Origin: Oxalobacteraceae bacterium | GTDB taxonomy: Bacteria > Pseudomonadota > Gammaproteobacteria > Burkholderiales > Burkholderiaceae_D | Direction: 5' to 3' | Length of the DNA stretch: 64,000 nucleotides | Assembly: GCA_025352145.1 (NCBI GenBank) | Contig: JANXTY010000070.1 | Location: 1 to 64,000 of the forward strand | Shown here: positions 44,592 through 52,292 of the stretch, one piece after another | Layout: each line of letters opens with the position of its first letter | Position numbering within the stretch: the stretch's first letter is position 1 | Translations under genes and position numbers: made by a program | The notes under the pieces: model-generated | Database searches by the model: none | What the model saw: the letters and a program-made list of their open reading frames with translations, nothing else | Told to the model about the DNA's origin: nothing

Positions 44592-45310
44592 CCACCTGTC
44601 CTATTACTCACCCCTCCTTATCTCCACGCCAGACAACGGGAGTAAACACAGCCCTCTGCAAATTGTTGCTGGCCGGTTTGGGTATGCTCCTCTGCGCCTC
44701 CGTGTCTGCACAACAGATGTTTCGCTGCGGCAGCACCTATCAGGATCGTCCTTGCGAAGGCAAAGATAGCAAAGTCGTCGTAGGCATCAGCAATAATACT
44801 GCGCAGGCAGTCGGCACAAAAACATCGGCCGATGTCCAATGCGCACGGCTAGGCGTCGACGCACAAAAAATTAAATGGGCGAGAGAGGGAGGCCGCACAG
44901 AAGAAATAGCGCTTGCTGCCGCCCGCACCGCCAGCGAAAAACAACTCATCGAGGATGTCTATGCACGCAGCGGTACCTCCAGTGAAGTACGCTCCGGCGT
45001 GGAGGCTGACTGCATGGCAGAGAAAGAAAGAGAACGTAATGCCGCCAACTGGCAACGTAAGGATAAACGCGGCGCGCTTCCCGCCTCTTCAAGCACCAGC
45101 GCAGAATCGGCCTCCGAACCCACGGAAAAACAATCCTCTGCCAAAGGAAGCACCGCCGATAGCACCAAAAAAACCCGTTGCGACAACATCACTGCGGCAA
45201 TGGAAATGGTTCGCAAAAATCAACGCAGCGGCGGCGATTCGGCAACGATGGAAGACCTGCGGCAACAACAACGGGATGCCGATAAGATGATGCGAGATGC
45301 GGGTTGTTAA
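44588..45310 (+). CDS. Exported DUF4124-like protein
   Basis: A 240-residue protein with an N-terminal extension and then a signal-peptide-like core (LLLAGLGMLLCASVSAQ). The start of the mature part, MFRCGSTYQDRPCEGKD, is the DUF4124 pattern (a short Cys-containing beta motif common in proteobacterial envelope proteins). The rest is polar, Ser/Lys/Glu-rich and helical, ending with RQQQRDADKMMRDAGC. The ATG overlaps the ligase stop (ATGA). An internal start nearer the signal core is possible. Function unknown. Confidence 0.75.
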   Translation: MTTCPITHPSLSPRQTTGVNTALCKLLLAGLGMLLCASVSAQQMFRCGSTYQDRPCEGKDSKVVVGISNNTAQAVGTKTSADVQCARLGVDAQKIKWAREGGRTEEIALAAARTASEKQLIEDVYARSGTSSEVRSGVEADCMAEKERERNAANWQRKDKRGALPASSSTSAESASEPTEKQSSAKGSTADSTKKTRCDNITAAMEMVRKNQRSGGDSATMEDLRQQQRDADKMMRDAGC

Positions 45311-45496
45311 GCGCGTTTTTATCCTGCTCTTTACATAAATTTTGGCGATGCCTCCAGAATTTTAGCTGGCACGGGAATTTTTCGAGCGATTGTCGCAGCA
45401 GGCACCAACCGACCGAGAGTGTTCCTTGGTTCACACAACCGTCATCGCCGCAATGCGCCAGCTTGCTGGCGATCCTCTGGATTGAATTGTAAGTAG

Positions 45497-45736
45497 CTAG
45501 CCCGGAATCTCAGGTTCGACGAGTGTCGCCAGTTGTGCGAGCGACTCCTGCCAACCGAGGTAGCACATTTCCAGAGGAATGATGGCGGGGATACCGCTCT
45601 GGGTGACGCTCAACTCAGTTCCACAAAGCACCGGCTTCAGGGACACCCTCACCTCCAGCACTCCGGGCAAGTTCGGATCTTCGAATTTGTCCGTGTAGCG
45701 AATCAGCTCGTTTGGAACCAGCTTCGTAGGCCTCAA
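45497..45736 (-). pseudogene. SRPBCC (AHSA1-like) C-terminal fragment
   Basis: The 79-codon frame ends LEVRVSLKPVLCGTELSVTQ, IPLEMCYLGWQESLAQLATL and VEPEIPG, the C-terminal third of SRPBCC/AHSA1 ligand-binding proteins (normally about 150 residues). The N-terminal two thirds are missing; upstream lies a different broken gene in another frame. A deletion has joined the two. Confidence 0.7.
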
Positions 45737-46141
45737 AAGAAATAACCTTCTCTCCGCCTTTTGAGCCTGCGGTGATTTTAATTTTTAGATTCTGAACGCC
45801 GCGCCATCCTTTGCCGGCAACTGGAATGACGTTAATTAGCGTGAAATGGGGACGTTTTCCATCCTCATCGGTGTCGAGCGTAAACGCCGCGAAAAATTGA
45901 GTGTGACTATTGCCCCCTCCAAACTCTTCCACGGTGAAGACCGCCAGCGCAAGCTCTTCATCCTTACTGACTTTGATCATTTGGACCATTGTGGCAGCGG
46001 GATACCCAACGGCGTAGCTATTCTCAGTAGCTCGGTGAGACGTTGTACTTGATCGATGAGGGCCTTGGGAGCACCCTTGGGTAGGGTCGCAGCTGATGCA
46101 ACGGTGCAAAGCAAGAAGAAAATGACGAACAGTTTTTTCAT
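45735..46141 (-). pseudogene. Frameshifted and truncated exported-protein gene
   Basis: An ATG at 46141 opens a clear signal peptide (MKKLFVIFFLLCTVASA) followed by TLPKGAPKALIDQVQRLTEL, then the frame stops after 54 codons. The neighbouring frame continues with protein-like sequence: ENSYAVGYPAATMVQMIKVS, DEELALAVFTVEEFGGGNSH and FTLINVIPVAGKGWRGVQNL, up to about 45740. A frameshift near 46020 fits this. The 3' end is lost at the junction with the SRPBCC fragment. Family not recognised. Confidence 0.65.
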
Positions 46142-46641
46142 GATGACGAGGAATGTCTAGCTACGTTTTGGAGGGGAAGTTCGTTTACGCATTGTTAGAC
46201 TAAAAATACAGCCTCAACGATTTAATTTAACATTTTTCAAAATTAACCGGTACCCCAAAAAGTGGGGCTTCAGTTTCTTTCCCCTTGAAACCCGCATGGC
46301 GTCTGACTCCAATCGGTTATACCTTCGAAAAACACGGTATAACCCAATCGAGAAAAGAGGCGAGGTTTCTGCTTTTCATTATAGCCAGAGATCAGCCCGT
46401 AAATACGATTTGTGAAACGTCATCGCACTTACGGATTGCAGCCTCTGCCACCACGCACCGAAAGAATGGGCATGAAACTCATCGCCTCAAAACAACCCGC
46501 TTGAAAAATAGGCAGAAAATCATGCGATTCGGTGGTGTTTTTTAAGAGCCATTTCCACCCCCGCAAACGCGGGAATGGTGCACTGCCCCTGATGGCCTAT
46601 CGCTATCGCCCGAACGTTTCAACGATGCTAAGGCCACTACA
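46142..46641. other. Gene-free stretch with small inverted repeats
   Basis: 500 bp without a supported gene. Inverted repeats: GGTTATACC / GGTATAACC (46315-46323 and 46336-46344), CCCCA / TGGGG (46253-46267), and CCATT...CCCGC / GCGGG...ATGG (46552-46580). The first is operator-like. The region follows gene debris and may itself be decayed. Confidence 0.45.
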
Positions 46642-47190
46642 TCAAAAAGCCGATGGTGCTTTCACCGTCACCAAATCGATCTGCACCGTCTCATCCCCGC
46701 CGGTCAGCCAAATCTGCCCATCCTGTATCGTGCATTGCAGTTGCATATTGCGCTGTGCCAGCTTTTCCAATTCGCGGCTGGTACTAGACGGCAGGTTAAT
46801 TACAGTGAGATTTTTTGCACGCTCGACGCGAGAACTAATCCCTCCCCACCAAATACCGCTATTGCTGGCGTAACTGAGGACCACGACTTGTTCTGCACGG
46901 CCACATGCTTTGAGGATGCGTTTTTCATCGGGTTGCCCGACTTCAATCCAGAGTTTAATCGCGCCCGTCAAATCTTTTTGCCACAGATCGGGCTCATCGA
47001 CATCAAATAATCCCTTGGTAAACGTCAATGCCTCATGTGCATAACGGGCAAAGGCCAATAAACGCACCATCATGCGCTCATCGGTTTCCGACGGATGGCG
47101 CGCCAATGTCAGGACATGGCTCTGATAGTAGTTGCGATCCATGTCGGCAATTTGCAGATCGGCTTTGTAAATCGTTGCTTTAAGCGCCAT
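46642..47190 (-). CDS. YaeQ family protein
   Basis: A 182-residue protein of the YaeQ family, which has a PD-(D/E)xK nuclease-like fold. Family features: ALKATIYKADLQIADMDRNY at the start, HPSETDERMMVRLLAFARYA, GLFDVDEPDLWQKDLTGAIK, LWIEVGQPDEKRILKACGRA and VVVLSYASNSGIWWGGI (quoted in pieces). The acidic D/E and the K of IEVGQPDEKR are the putative nuclease site. The family was once linked to RfaH suppression in E. coli, without a firm function. The start at 47190 fits the family; a 14-residue upstream extension is less likely. Confidence 0.92.
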   Translation of the reverse strand: MALKATIYKADLQIADMDRNYYQSHVLTLARHPSETDERMMVRLLAFARYAHEALTFTKGLFDVDEPDLWQKDLTGAIKLWIEVGQPDEKRILKACGRAEQVVVLSYASNSGIWWGGISSRVERAKNLTVINLPSSTSRELEKLAQRNMQLQCTIQDGQIWLTGGDETVQIDLVTVKAPSAF

Positions 47191-47258
47191 CGTTTCGTGA
47201 AAATTTTCAGCTAAAGTAAAAAACAGGAACAATGAATATCCGAAATGTGCTCGGGGAA

Positions 47259-48128
47259 TTATTTGAACACTACGGTTTTATGCCCATTCAACAAAATACG
47301 ATGTTCAACAAACCATTTAACTGCACGCGCCAGTACGACGCTTTCTACATCCCGGCCAATAGCGGTGAGTGTATCGGCCGTCATACCATGCTCTACTCGT
47401 TCTACGTCTTGCTCAATAATGGGGCCTTCATCCAGATCGCCCGTCACAAAATGCGCCGTCGCACCAATCAATTTCACGCCACGTTCATGCGCCTGAAAAT
47501 AGGGTTTGGCGCCTTTAAAACTGGGAAGGAAAGAGTGGTGGATATTGATCGCCCTACCTCTCACAGCTTGGCACAATGAAGGCGATAAAATCTGCATATA
47601 ACGCGCCAGCACGACCAGGTCAATATTCTGTGTCTTTACAATATCCAACACACGGGCCTCTTGCTCCAGCTTGGCACTATCGGATGCGCCCGCAGCCAAT
47701 GGCAGATGATGAAATGGAATGTTATAGCTGGCCGCCAACTGGTAAAAATCCATGTGATTGGAGACGATGGCGGGGATCTCCACGGGCAACAACCCGCTCT
47801 TGTAGCGAAACAGCAAATCATTAAGACAGTGGCCGATTTTAGACACCATCAACATCACGCGCGGCTTGTGACGTGCATCGTGCAGCTGACCATTCATTTG
47901 CATGCTTGTCGCCAGCACGGCGAAATCTGCACGCAGCGCTGCATCAGAAACTGCTGTATTTTCCAGCGAAAAATGGACGCGCATGAAAAACAATTGCGAC
48001 TGCGCATCGCCAAATTGCGCAGAGTCGATAATATTGCAACCTCGCTCGGCCAAAAATCCAGAAACGCGATGAACAATTCCACGCTGGTCTGGGCATGACA
48101 AAGTAAGTATGTATTCTGGATGCATCAT
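47259..48128 (-). CDS. purU: Formyltetrahydrofolate deformylase
   Basis: A 289-residue enzyme hydrolysing 10-formyl-tetrahydrofolate to formate and tetrahydrofolate, balancing the one-carbon pool. An N-terminal ACT domain (YILTLSCPDQRGIVHRVSGF) is followed by the formyltransferase-fold domain: KPRVMLMVSKIGHCLNDLLF, ARYMQILSP, INIHHSFLPSFKGAKPY (with catalytic Asn and His) and GATAHFVTGDLDEGPIIEQD (catalytic Asp). The first two codons are both ATG. The gene is monocistronic by spacing: yaeQ starts 68 bp downstream on the same strand. Confidence 0.95.
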   Translation of the reverse strand: MMHPEYILTLSCPDQRGIVHRVSGFLAERGCNIIDSAQFGDAQSQLFFMRVHFSLENTAVSDAALRADFAVLATSMQMNGQLHDARHKPRVMLMVSKIGHCLNDLLFRYKSGLLPVEIPAIVSNHMDFYQLAASYNIPFHHLPLAAGASDSAKLEQEARVLDIVKTQNIDLVVLARYMQILSPSLCQAVRGRAINIHHSFLPSFKGAKPYFQAHERGVKLIGATAHFVTGDLDEGPIIEQDVERVEHGMTADTLTAIGRDVESVVLARAVKWFVEHRILLNGHKTVVFK

Positions 48129-48424
48129 GATAAGTAGTATTGCTAAAAAACTTTAATCGAGCTCCCCGAAAAAATGGGGCAAGGTGTAAGGCCGCCCGTG
48201 ACATGAATACGCATTGAAATTATCTGCGCCACAGGCGAAAGGTGCTTATTGTCGCACGCCTCTTGAACATCAAACAAAAAATCAACGAATGCAGGAACAA
48301 CGCCTCTTACGCCGTTTAAATAAACACCAGTGCAACTTTCAAACACGCCAGACAAACCGGCAGTGGCACAGAAAAACGGCCCTCCCATCCAAGATTTTCA
48401 AATCGCCAATTGACATACCGTAGT
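48129..48424. other. Spacer upstream of purU
   Basis: About 296 bp with no supported gene. It contains a short CCCC-GAAAAAAT-GGGG hairpin (48163-48178) close to the purU start and nothing recognisable otherwise. Confidence 0.4.
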
Positions 48425-49426
48425 CTAAAGAAAACTTTGCTGCGCCCTATCGCCCCATCCGTCAGGAACAATGAATCCCCTCCGACATTCCAGCATCGAT
48501 TCGCCTCGGCGCAGCAATATCGCCAGCAGAACAGGCATCGTGTTCTCAGAAAAATAGGTACGCAACGCCGCCTGCAATTGATCCTTGCGCAATGACCTCT
48601 GCGGCACCACCTTGGCGGGGGCTAACCAGTCAAGTCTGGGCAAAATAATGTAATGCTCTGATGCGGCGTCGCCTAATTCCTTATCCAGCTCGGAGTACGC
48701 ACACCAGAATCCACGGCAGTGTAATGCCGAAATACCCGATATCGATGTGGATAGCGGCATGTCATTAGGAGAATAAAAAAGCCAGCCTTTCACTAACGCC
48801 TGCGCCGATACCAGCGGTTGCGGCAAATGAGCTTGTGCAGCAGGATGTTGGCCCAGCGCTAATTGCTGACCAATTATTTTACGTATTTTTTGACCCAAAC
48901 TGTCAGCCAGGTTGGGGCCGACAAAATTATCTTCTTCTATGCCGGCTGTTTGGCCCTCGCCGCGCTGCGCCAACAAATAAAATTTAGTTGCGAACTCCCA
49001 ATGCACCAGCCCCTGCTCATGACGCAGCAAAAAATCGAATTCGCCTATCGTATTATTTTTAGCCTCGCGTACTTGTACTCCATGCGCAACCAAAGTACCT
49101 CTATGTTCAAAATAAAAAGCGATCAATTTTTCGGCATATCGTCCGAGCCGGGTGCAAGATTGGGTATTCAGATGGGCATGCAATGCGCCGGGAGCCTGAT
49201 CAAGATCAGCCAACCAATTCCTGATGTTTTGATCTACCGGCTCCTCATCCCTCTCCCCCTTTAGCGACGCAATTTTTCCTTGCCATTGCAATGCAAGAGG
49301 ATCAAGCAAATCGGGGGAGTCCAGCAACCATGCCAAAGCACGTACATGGGAATCGTTGAGGTGATTCCAGCGCTGATGAAATAATCGTTGGCAAGGCTCA
49401 AACATGCCCCCGACATCATCCGGCAT
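48425..49426 (-). CDS. DUF1853 family protein
   Basis: A 333-residue protein matching DUF1853: HVRALAWLLDSPDLLD, RLGRYAEKLIAFYFEHR, NNTIGEFDFLL, VHWEFATKFYLL, LVKGWLFYS and FWCAYSELDKE. The E-x-D/E-x-K like pattern GEFDFLL...WEFATKF resembles a nuclease-fold core, but this is inference. It overlaps the uracil-DNA glycosylase gene by 11 bp (an internal Met at 49405 would reduce this), so it belongs to the tsaB-rimI-udg unit and is its last gene. Confidence 0.87.
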   Translation of the reverse strand: MPDDVGGMFEPCQRLFHQRWNHLNDSHVRALAWLLDSPDLLDPLALQWQGKIASLKGERDEEPVDQNIRNWLADLDQAPGALHAHLNTQSCTRLGRYAEKLIAFYFEHRGTLVAHGVQVREAKNNTIGEFDFLLRHEQGLVHWEFATKFYLLAQRGEGQTAGIEEDNFVGPNLADSLGQKIRKIIGQQLALGQHPAAQAHLPQPLVSAQALVKGWLFYSPNDMPLSTSISGISALHCRGFWCAYSELDKELGDAASEHYIILPRLDWLAPAKVVPQRSLRKDQLQAALRTYFSENTMPVLLAILLRRGESMLECRRGFIVPDGWGDRAQQSFL

Positions 49427-50159
49427 AAACTTGCTGCGCCAGACACAAATCAGCCCATACCTTGGCCTTTTCTGCAGGGCGCCTTAACAAATAGGCGGGG
49501 TGATAAGTCACCACCAGGGGAATGGTTTTCTCGTCAGGTCCACCATAACGGTGTACCGATCCGCGCAATGCCGACACAGACACATCGGGACCGCTGCCCA
49601 ACAGCGACAAGGCCGCCGTTTTACCCAATGCAACGATGATAGAGGGCTGGATCAATGCAATTTGACGCTCTAGATAAGGTCGGCAAGCGGCGGCTTCTTC
49701 TTCCGTGGGTGCACGGTCACCTCCGTTCACAGCGACTGGCCGGCATTTGACGATATTGGCGATGTAGGTATTCTCCCCACGCTTTAAGCCCATTGCGGTC
49801 AACATATTGTCGAGCAACTTGCCCGATGGCCCGACAAAAGGTACCCCCTGTCGATCTTCGTGATACCCAGGCCCCTCCCCCACAAAAAGCCACTTTGCCT
49901 TTTCATCCCCCACACCAAACACCGCATTCGTCCTTGTGTTACAAAGACCACAAGCTTGGCAAGTAAGTACAACATTGTTAAGTTGGAGCCAACTCATCTT
50001 ACTCACTATATTCATCGGTAAAGCAGCGACGGAATCATCAACCTGAACTGTCACGTCCGAAAATCGAGCTTCGGCAGGCGGTGAAGAACGACGCCTCCAG
50101 CGAGGGCCGATACCGATTTCATTTAGAAAAATATCTCTGCGATCTGCGATCCGACTCAT
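49416..50159 (-). CDS. Family 4/5-type uracil-DNA glycosylase
   Basis: A 247-residue Fe-S uracil-DNA glycosylase that excises uracil from DNA. Cys ligands are in CQACGLC and later in IVKCRPVAV and AAACRPYLERQ. Motif 1 is GEGPGYHEDRQGVPFVGPSG and motif 2 is VVTYHPAYLLRRP. The N-terminal 60 residues are a variable extension typical of burkholderial members. It overlaps rimI by ATGA. Motif 1 has Gly-Pro-Gly where many family members have Ala-Pro-Gly, a mild variant. Confidence 0.92.
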   Translation of the reverse strand: MSRIADRRDIFLNEIGIGPRWRRRSSPPAEARFSDVTVQVDDSVAALPMNIVSKMSWLQLNNVVLTCQACGLCNTRTNAVFGVGDEKAKWLFVGEGPGYHEDRQGVPFVGPSGKLLDNMLTAMGLKRGENTYIANIVKCRPVAVNGGDRAPTEEEAAACRPYLERQIALIQPSIIVALGKTAALSLLGSGPDVSVSALRGSVHRYGGPDEKTIPLVVTYHPAYLLRRPAEKAKVWADLCLAQQVYAG

Positions 50160-50620
50160 AAAGAAAATCTCATCACAATAGCGTCTTCTCGCACTTTGTT
50201 TGCTGCCGGATAGTAGCCTTTGCGCAGACCCACTTGAACATAACCATAGTGACGATAAATTGCCAGCGCCCGGATATTCGACGGCCTTACTTCCAACAAG
50301 ATCGACGTCGCACCCATCTCTTGCGCCAACGTAGCAATTTTATCGAGCAACATTCGCCCGAAGCCCTGACCATGTAAGTTACGCCGCACCGAAACATTGA
50401 GCAGATGGGCCTCATCGATGGCCATCATTACTAAAAAATATCCCATCAATGCGCCCTCCTCATCACGCGCGATCCATGCCTCATACTCGCTGTTGATGGA
50501 GTCGATAAAATTTCCCCGCGTCCAGGGATGTGGATAGACATCAATCTCGATTGCCAACACGCTGGCAATGTCGGCCGGTCGCATGCGATCCATAAAAATC
50601 TGTGACCCAATCGCGCTCAT
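50156..50620 (-). CDS. rimI: Ribosomal-protein-alanine N-acetyltransferase
   Basis: A 154-residue GNAT enzyme that acetylates the N-terminal Ala of ribosomal protein S18. The acetyl-CoA loop is VRRNLHGQGFGRMLL (R-x-x-G-x-G/A type). EVRPSNIRALAIYRHYGYVQ is the family C-terminal block, and VYPHPWTRGNF is the N-terminal block that contacts the peptide. It overlaps tsaB by 4 bp on one side and the glycosylase by 4 bp on the other, the usual tsaB-rimI neighbourhood. Confidence 0.94.
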   Translation of the reverse strand: MSAIGSQIFMDRMRPADIASVLAIEIDVYPHPWTRGNFIDSINSEYEAWIARDEEGALMGYFLVMMAIDEAHLLNVSVRRNLHGQGFGRMLLDKIATLAQEMGATSILLEVRPSNIRALAIYRHYGYVQVGLRKGYYPAANKVREDAIVMRFSL

Positions 50621-51324
50621 GCCGTCACCCCCGTTACTTTCGCCATGCGTTCTGCCGTCGTCAGTGCAATTTTATTTCGCAAATAAAGCGGCTGCGCATC
50701 GCGTGCGATGACGGCCTGGCCGCGTGCAAAAAATTGATTTGCCAACAGTGCGATCTGCACCGCATGCGGCACCACGTTGGGGAAAACCCGCTTCCCCAAA
50801 AGCGTCGGATCAAAAGCAGCCGCATAAGCACTCAATCCATTGCCGCAAGCGACCACTTCACCTTGAGGAATCACAGCGCCAGCGGCGGACAAAGTCGGTT
50901 CGATAATGACCTGCCAACCATCGCCGGAAATGGGATACCGATATTGCGCCCAATAGACTTCATTCATCCGCGCATCCAATATCACCAAGACATCGGTTGC
51001 CTGCGTTGCCAGACGACACGCCTCGGCCACGGCCATCAAAGTCACTACCGATACTACCGGGAGATCCGCGCCAAAAGCCAAGCCTTGCGCAATACCGCAA
51101 GCCGTACGCACCCCAGTGAAAGAGCCGGGACCTGCGCCAAAAGCAATCGCATCACATGCACTCAATCGAATCTCTGCCTGCGCGAGGAGGCTTTGCACCA
51201 TCGGCAAAATTGTCTGGGAATGGGTTTGTACCCCGCCCGATTCACGAGAGAAAACCTGTTCGCCGCAGAGCAATGCGGCCGACGCAAGTTCGGAAGAGGT
51301 TTCAATGGCGAGGATAACGGGCAT
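50617..51324 (-). CDS. tsaB: tRNA threonylcarbamoyladenosine biosynthesis protein TsaB
   Basis: A 235-residue member of the TsaBDE complex that makes the t6A37 modification of ANN-decoding tRNAs. It has the ASKHA-fold N-terminus VILAIETSSELASAALL, the SQTILPMVQSLLAQAEI helix and GAGPGSFTGVRTACGIAQGL, the TsaB hallmark. The ATG at 51324 gives the canonical start; the 32 extra residues upstream are not family-like. It is the first gene of the tsaB-rimI-udg-DUF1853 unit. Its promoter should lie in the 100 bp next to the MITE-like element. Confidence 0.94.
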   Translation of the reverse strand: MPVILAIETSSELASAALLCGEQVFSRESGGVQTHSQTILPMVQSLLAQAEIRLSACDAIAFGAGPGSFTGVRTACGIAQGLAFGADLPVVSVVTLMAVAEACRLATQATDVLVILDARMNEVYWAQYRYPISGDGWQVIIEPTLSAAGAVIPQGEVVACGNGLSAYAAAFDPTLLGKRVFPNVVPHAVQIALLANQFFARGQAVIARDAQPLYLRNKIALTTAERMAKVTGVTA

Positions 51325-51430
51325 AGCGTATTTTACCGCGCCAACGCAGTCCGGCGCACCACACAATTTGGGGAATATCGACATAAAAATATCCGAACAA
51401 TGCACCACTTGCACGCTCATATCATCGTAG

Positions 51431-51649
51431 GATGTCGTTCAGAAATAAGTGTAGCGTTTGGGCAGCTCTGGCGGGAAGTGCGGCAAGAATTTTGAACCCA
51501 TCCCATTGATCTGCGTAACGATACTGTCCTGCAAGACGATATTTCTGCTAGGGGAGAACAAGAATCATAGCGGGCGGCGGCAGCGGCGAACAATGCTCCG
51601 GCGTGTCCACCAGAGCTGATCCAAATGCGACAGTTATTTCTGAACGACT
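51431..51649. mobile_element. MITE-like element with 41-bp terminal inverted repeats
   Basis: Left arm 51434-51474 and right arm 51608-51648 are inverted copies: both read GTCGTTCAGAAATAA, TGT, GC, TTTGG and CAGCTCTGG in order, with about four substitutions and one small indel. The core of about 130 bp has no ORF. A six-base direct repeat TCGTAG flanks it (51425-51430 and 51650-51655) and may be a target duplication. It sits between the divergent tsaB and thioredoxin-like genes and could supply promoters. Confidence 0.75.
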
Positions 51650-51740
51650 TCGTAGCACGCTAAAATACGAGAGTGCCCACATTCAGCAATGCCCACACAG
51701 TCATGTCGTCCCCTCTATTTTTCGGCCTCACCTTAAATTC

Positions 51741-52166
51741 ATGACCAGCTTTACGCTCGACCATCACAATCGTGCCGCCCTGTCGGATTTGATGACAGAC
51801 GAGGTATGGGTGGTTGCTTGCCTGTGCGCAGCCTGGTGTGGTTCCTGCCGCGATTATCGTGCAATTTTTGATGCATTGGCGGAACAGCATTCGGACAAAA
51901 AATTTATCTGGATCGATATCGAGGATCAAGCAGAAGTCGTAGGTGATTTCGATGTCGACGATTTCCCCACATTGCTGCTGCAACGCGGCGACACGGTGGC
52001 TTTCTTCGGTACGGTCTTACCTAGTCTGAGCGTTGCTGAACGGCTATTAACGGCACGGGCAACAACGCGTGATGAAGATTTGAGTGGGGCAATCCCCACC
52101 AATGCCGAATACAAAGCGTGGCAAGTAAACAATAATTTGCGTCGGGTGATAAAAGAAATTCTCTAG
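51741..52166 (+). CDS. Thioredoxin-like protein
   Basis: A 141-residue thioredoxin-fold protein with the redox motif AAWCGSCRDYRAIF, then IWIDIEDQAEVVGDFDVDDF and FPTLLLQRGD containing the conserved cis-Pro. No signal peptide, so cytoplasmic. The active site WCGSC differs from the WCGPC of classical thioredoxin, and the C-terminal helix is replaced by a longer polar tail. The ATG at 51741 gives the natural start; the 46 codons upstream overlap the right flank of the MITE-like element and look non-coding. Role unknown, perhaps thiol reduction. Confidence 0.85.
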   Translation: MTSFTLDHHNRAALSDLMTDEVWVVACLCAAWCGSCRDYRAIFDALAEQHSDKKFIWIDIEDQAEVVGDFDVDDFPTLLLQRGDTVAFFGTVLPSLSVAERLLTARATTRDEDLSGAIPTNAEYKAWQVNNNLRRVIKEIL

Positions 52167-52213
52167 CCTGATCTTCCCATTATTTCGGGACCTGATGGCG
52201 CAATATTTTGGTT
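52163..52213 (+). repeat. Dispersed repeat, copy C (diverged)
   Basis: It starts CTAGCCTGATCTT at the stop codon of the thioredoxin-like gene and keeps TTTCGGGA, GCGCAATATTTTGGT in the order seen in copy A (42567). It is more diverged than copies A and B. Confidence 0.5.
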
Positions 52214-52251
52214 CGTAAAAAACCTTTGCACAACCGTAACTGGTGATACAT

Positions 52252-52290
52252 CAAGTAAAAATAAGGCCCTAACCAACCGCTCAGGGCCTG
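52252..52290 (-). terminator. Terminator of the GGDEF/EAL gene
   Basis: On the minus strand AGGCCCT (52283-52289) pairs with AGGGCCT (52264-52270) around a 12-base loop and is followed by TATTTTTAC. It begins 4 bp after the stop codon. Confidence 0.8.
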
Positions 52291-52292
52291 GT

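Noticed and set aside
46193-46199. A GTCTAAC heptamer (minus strand) like an attC R'' next to the broken gene at 45.7-46.1 kb
   Set aside because: No matching L''/L' pair or R' at a suitable distance, unlike the two sites at 25.8 and 26.2 kb.
46552-46580. A CCCGC/GCGGG hairpin resembling type I CRISPR repeats
   Set aside because: Single copy, no second repeat or spacer, no cas genes.
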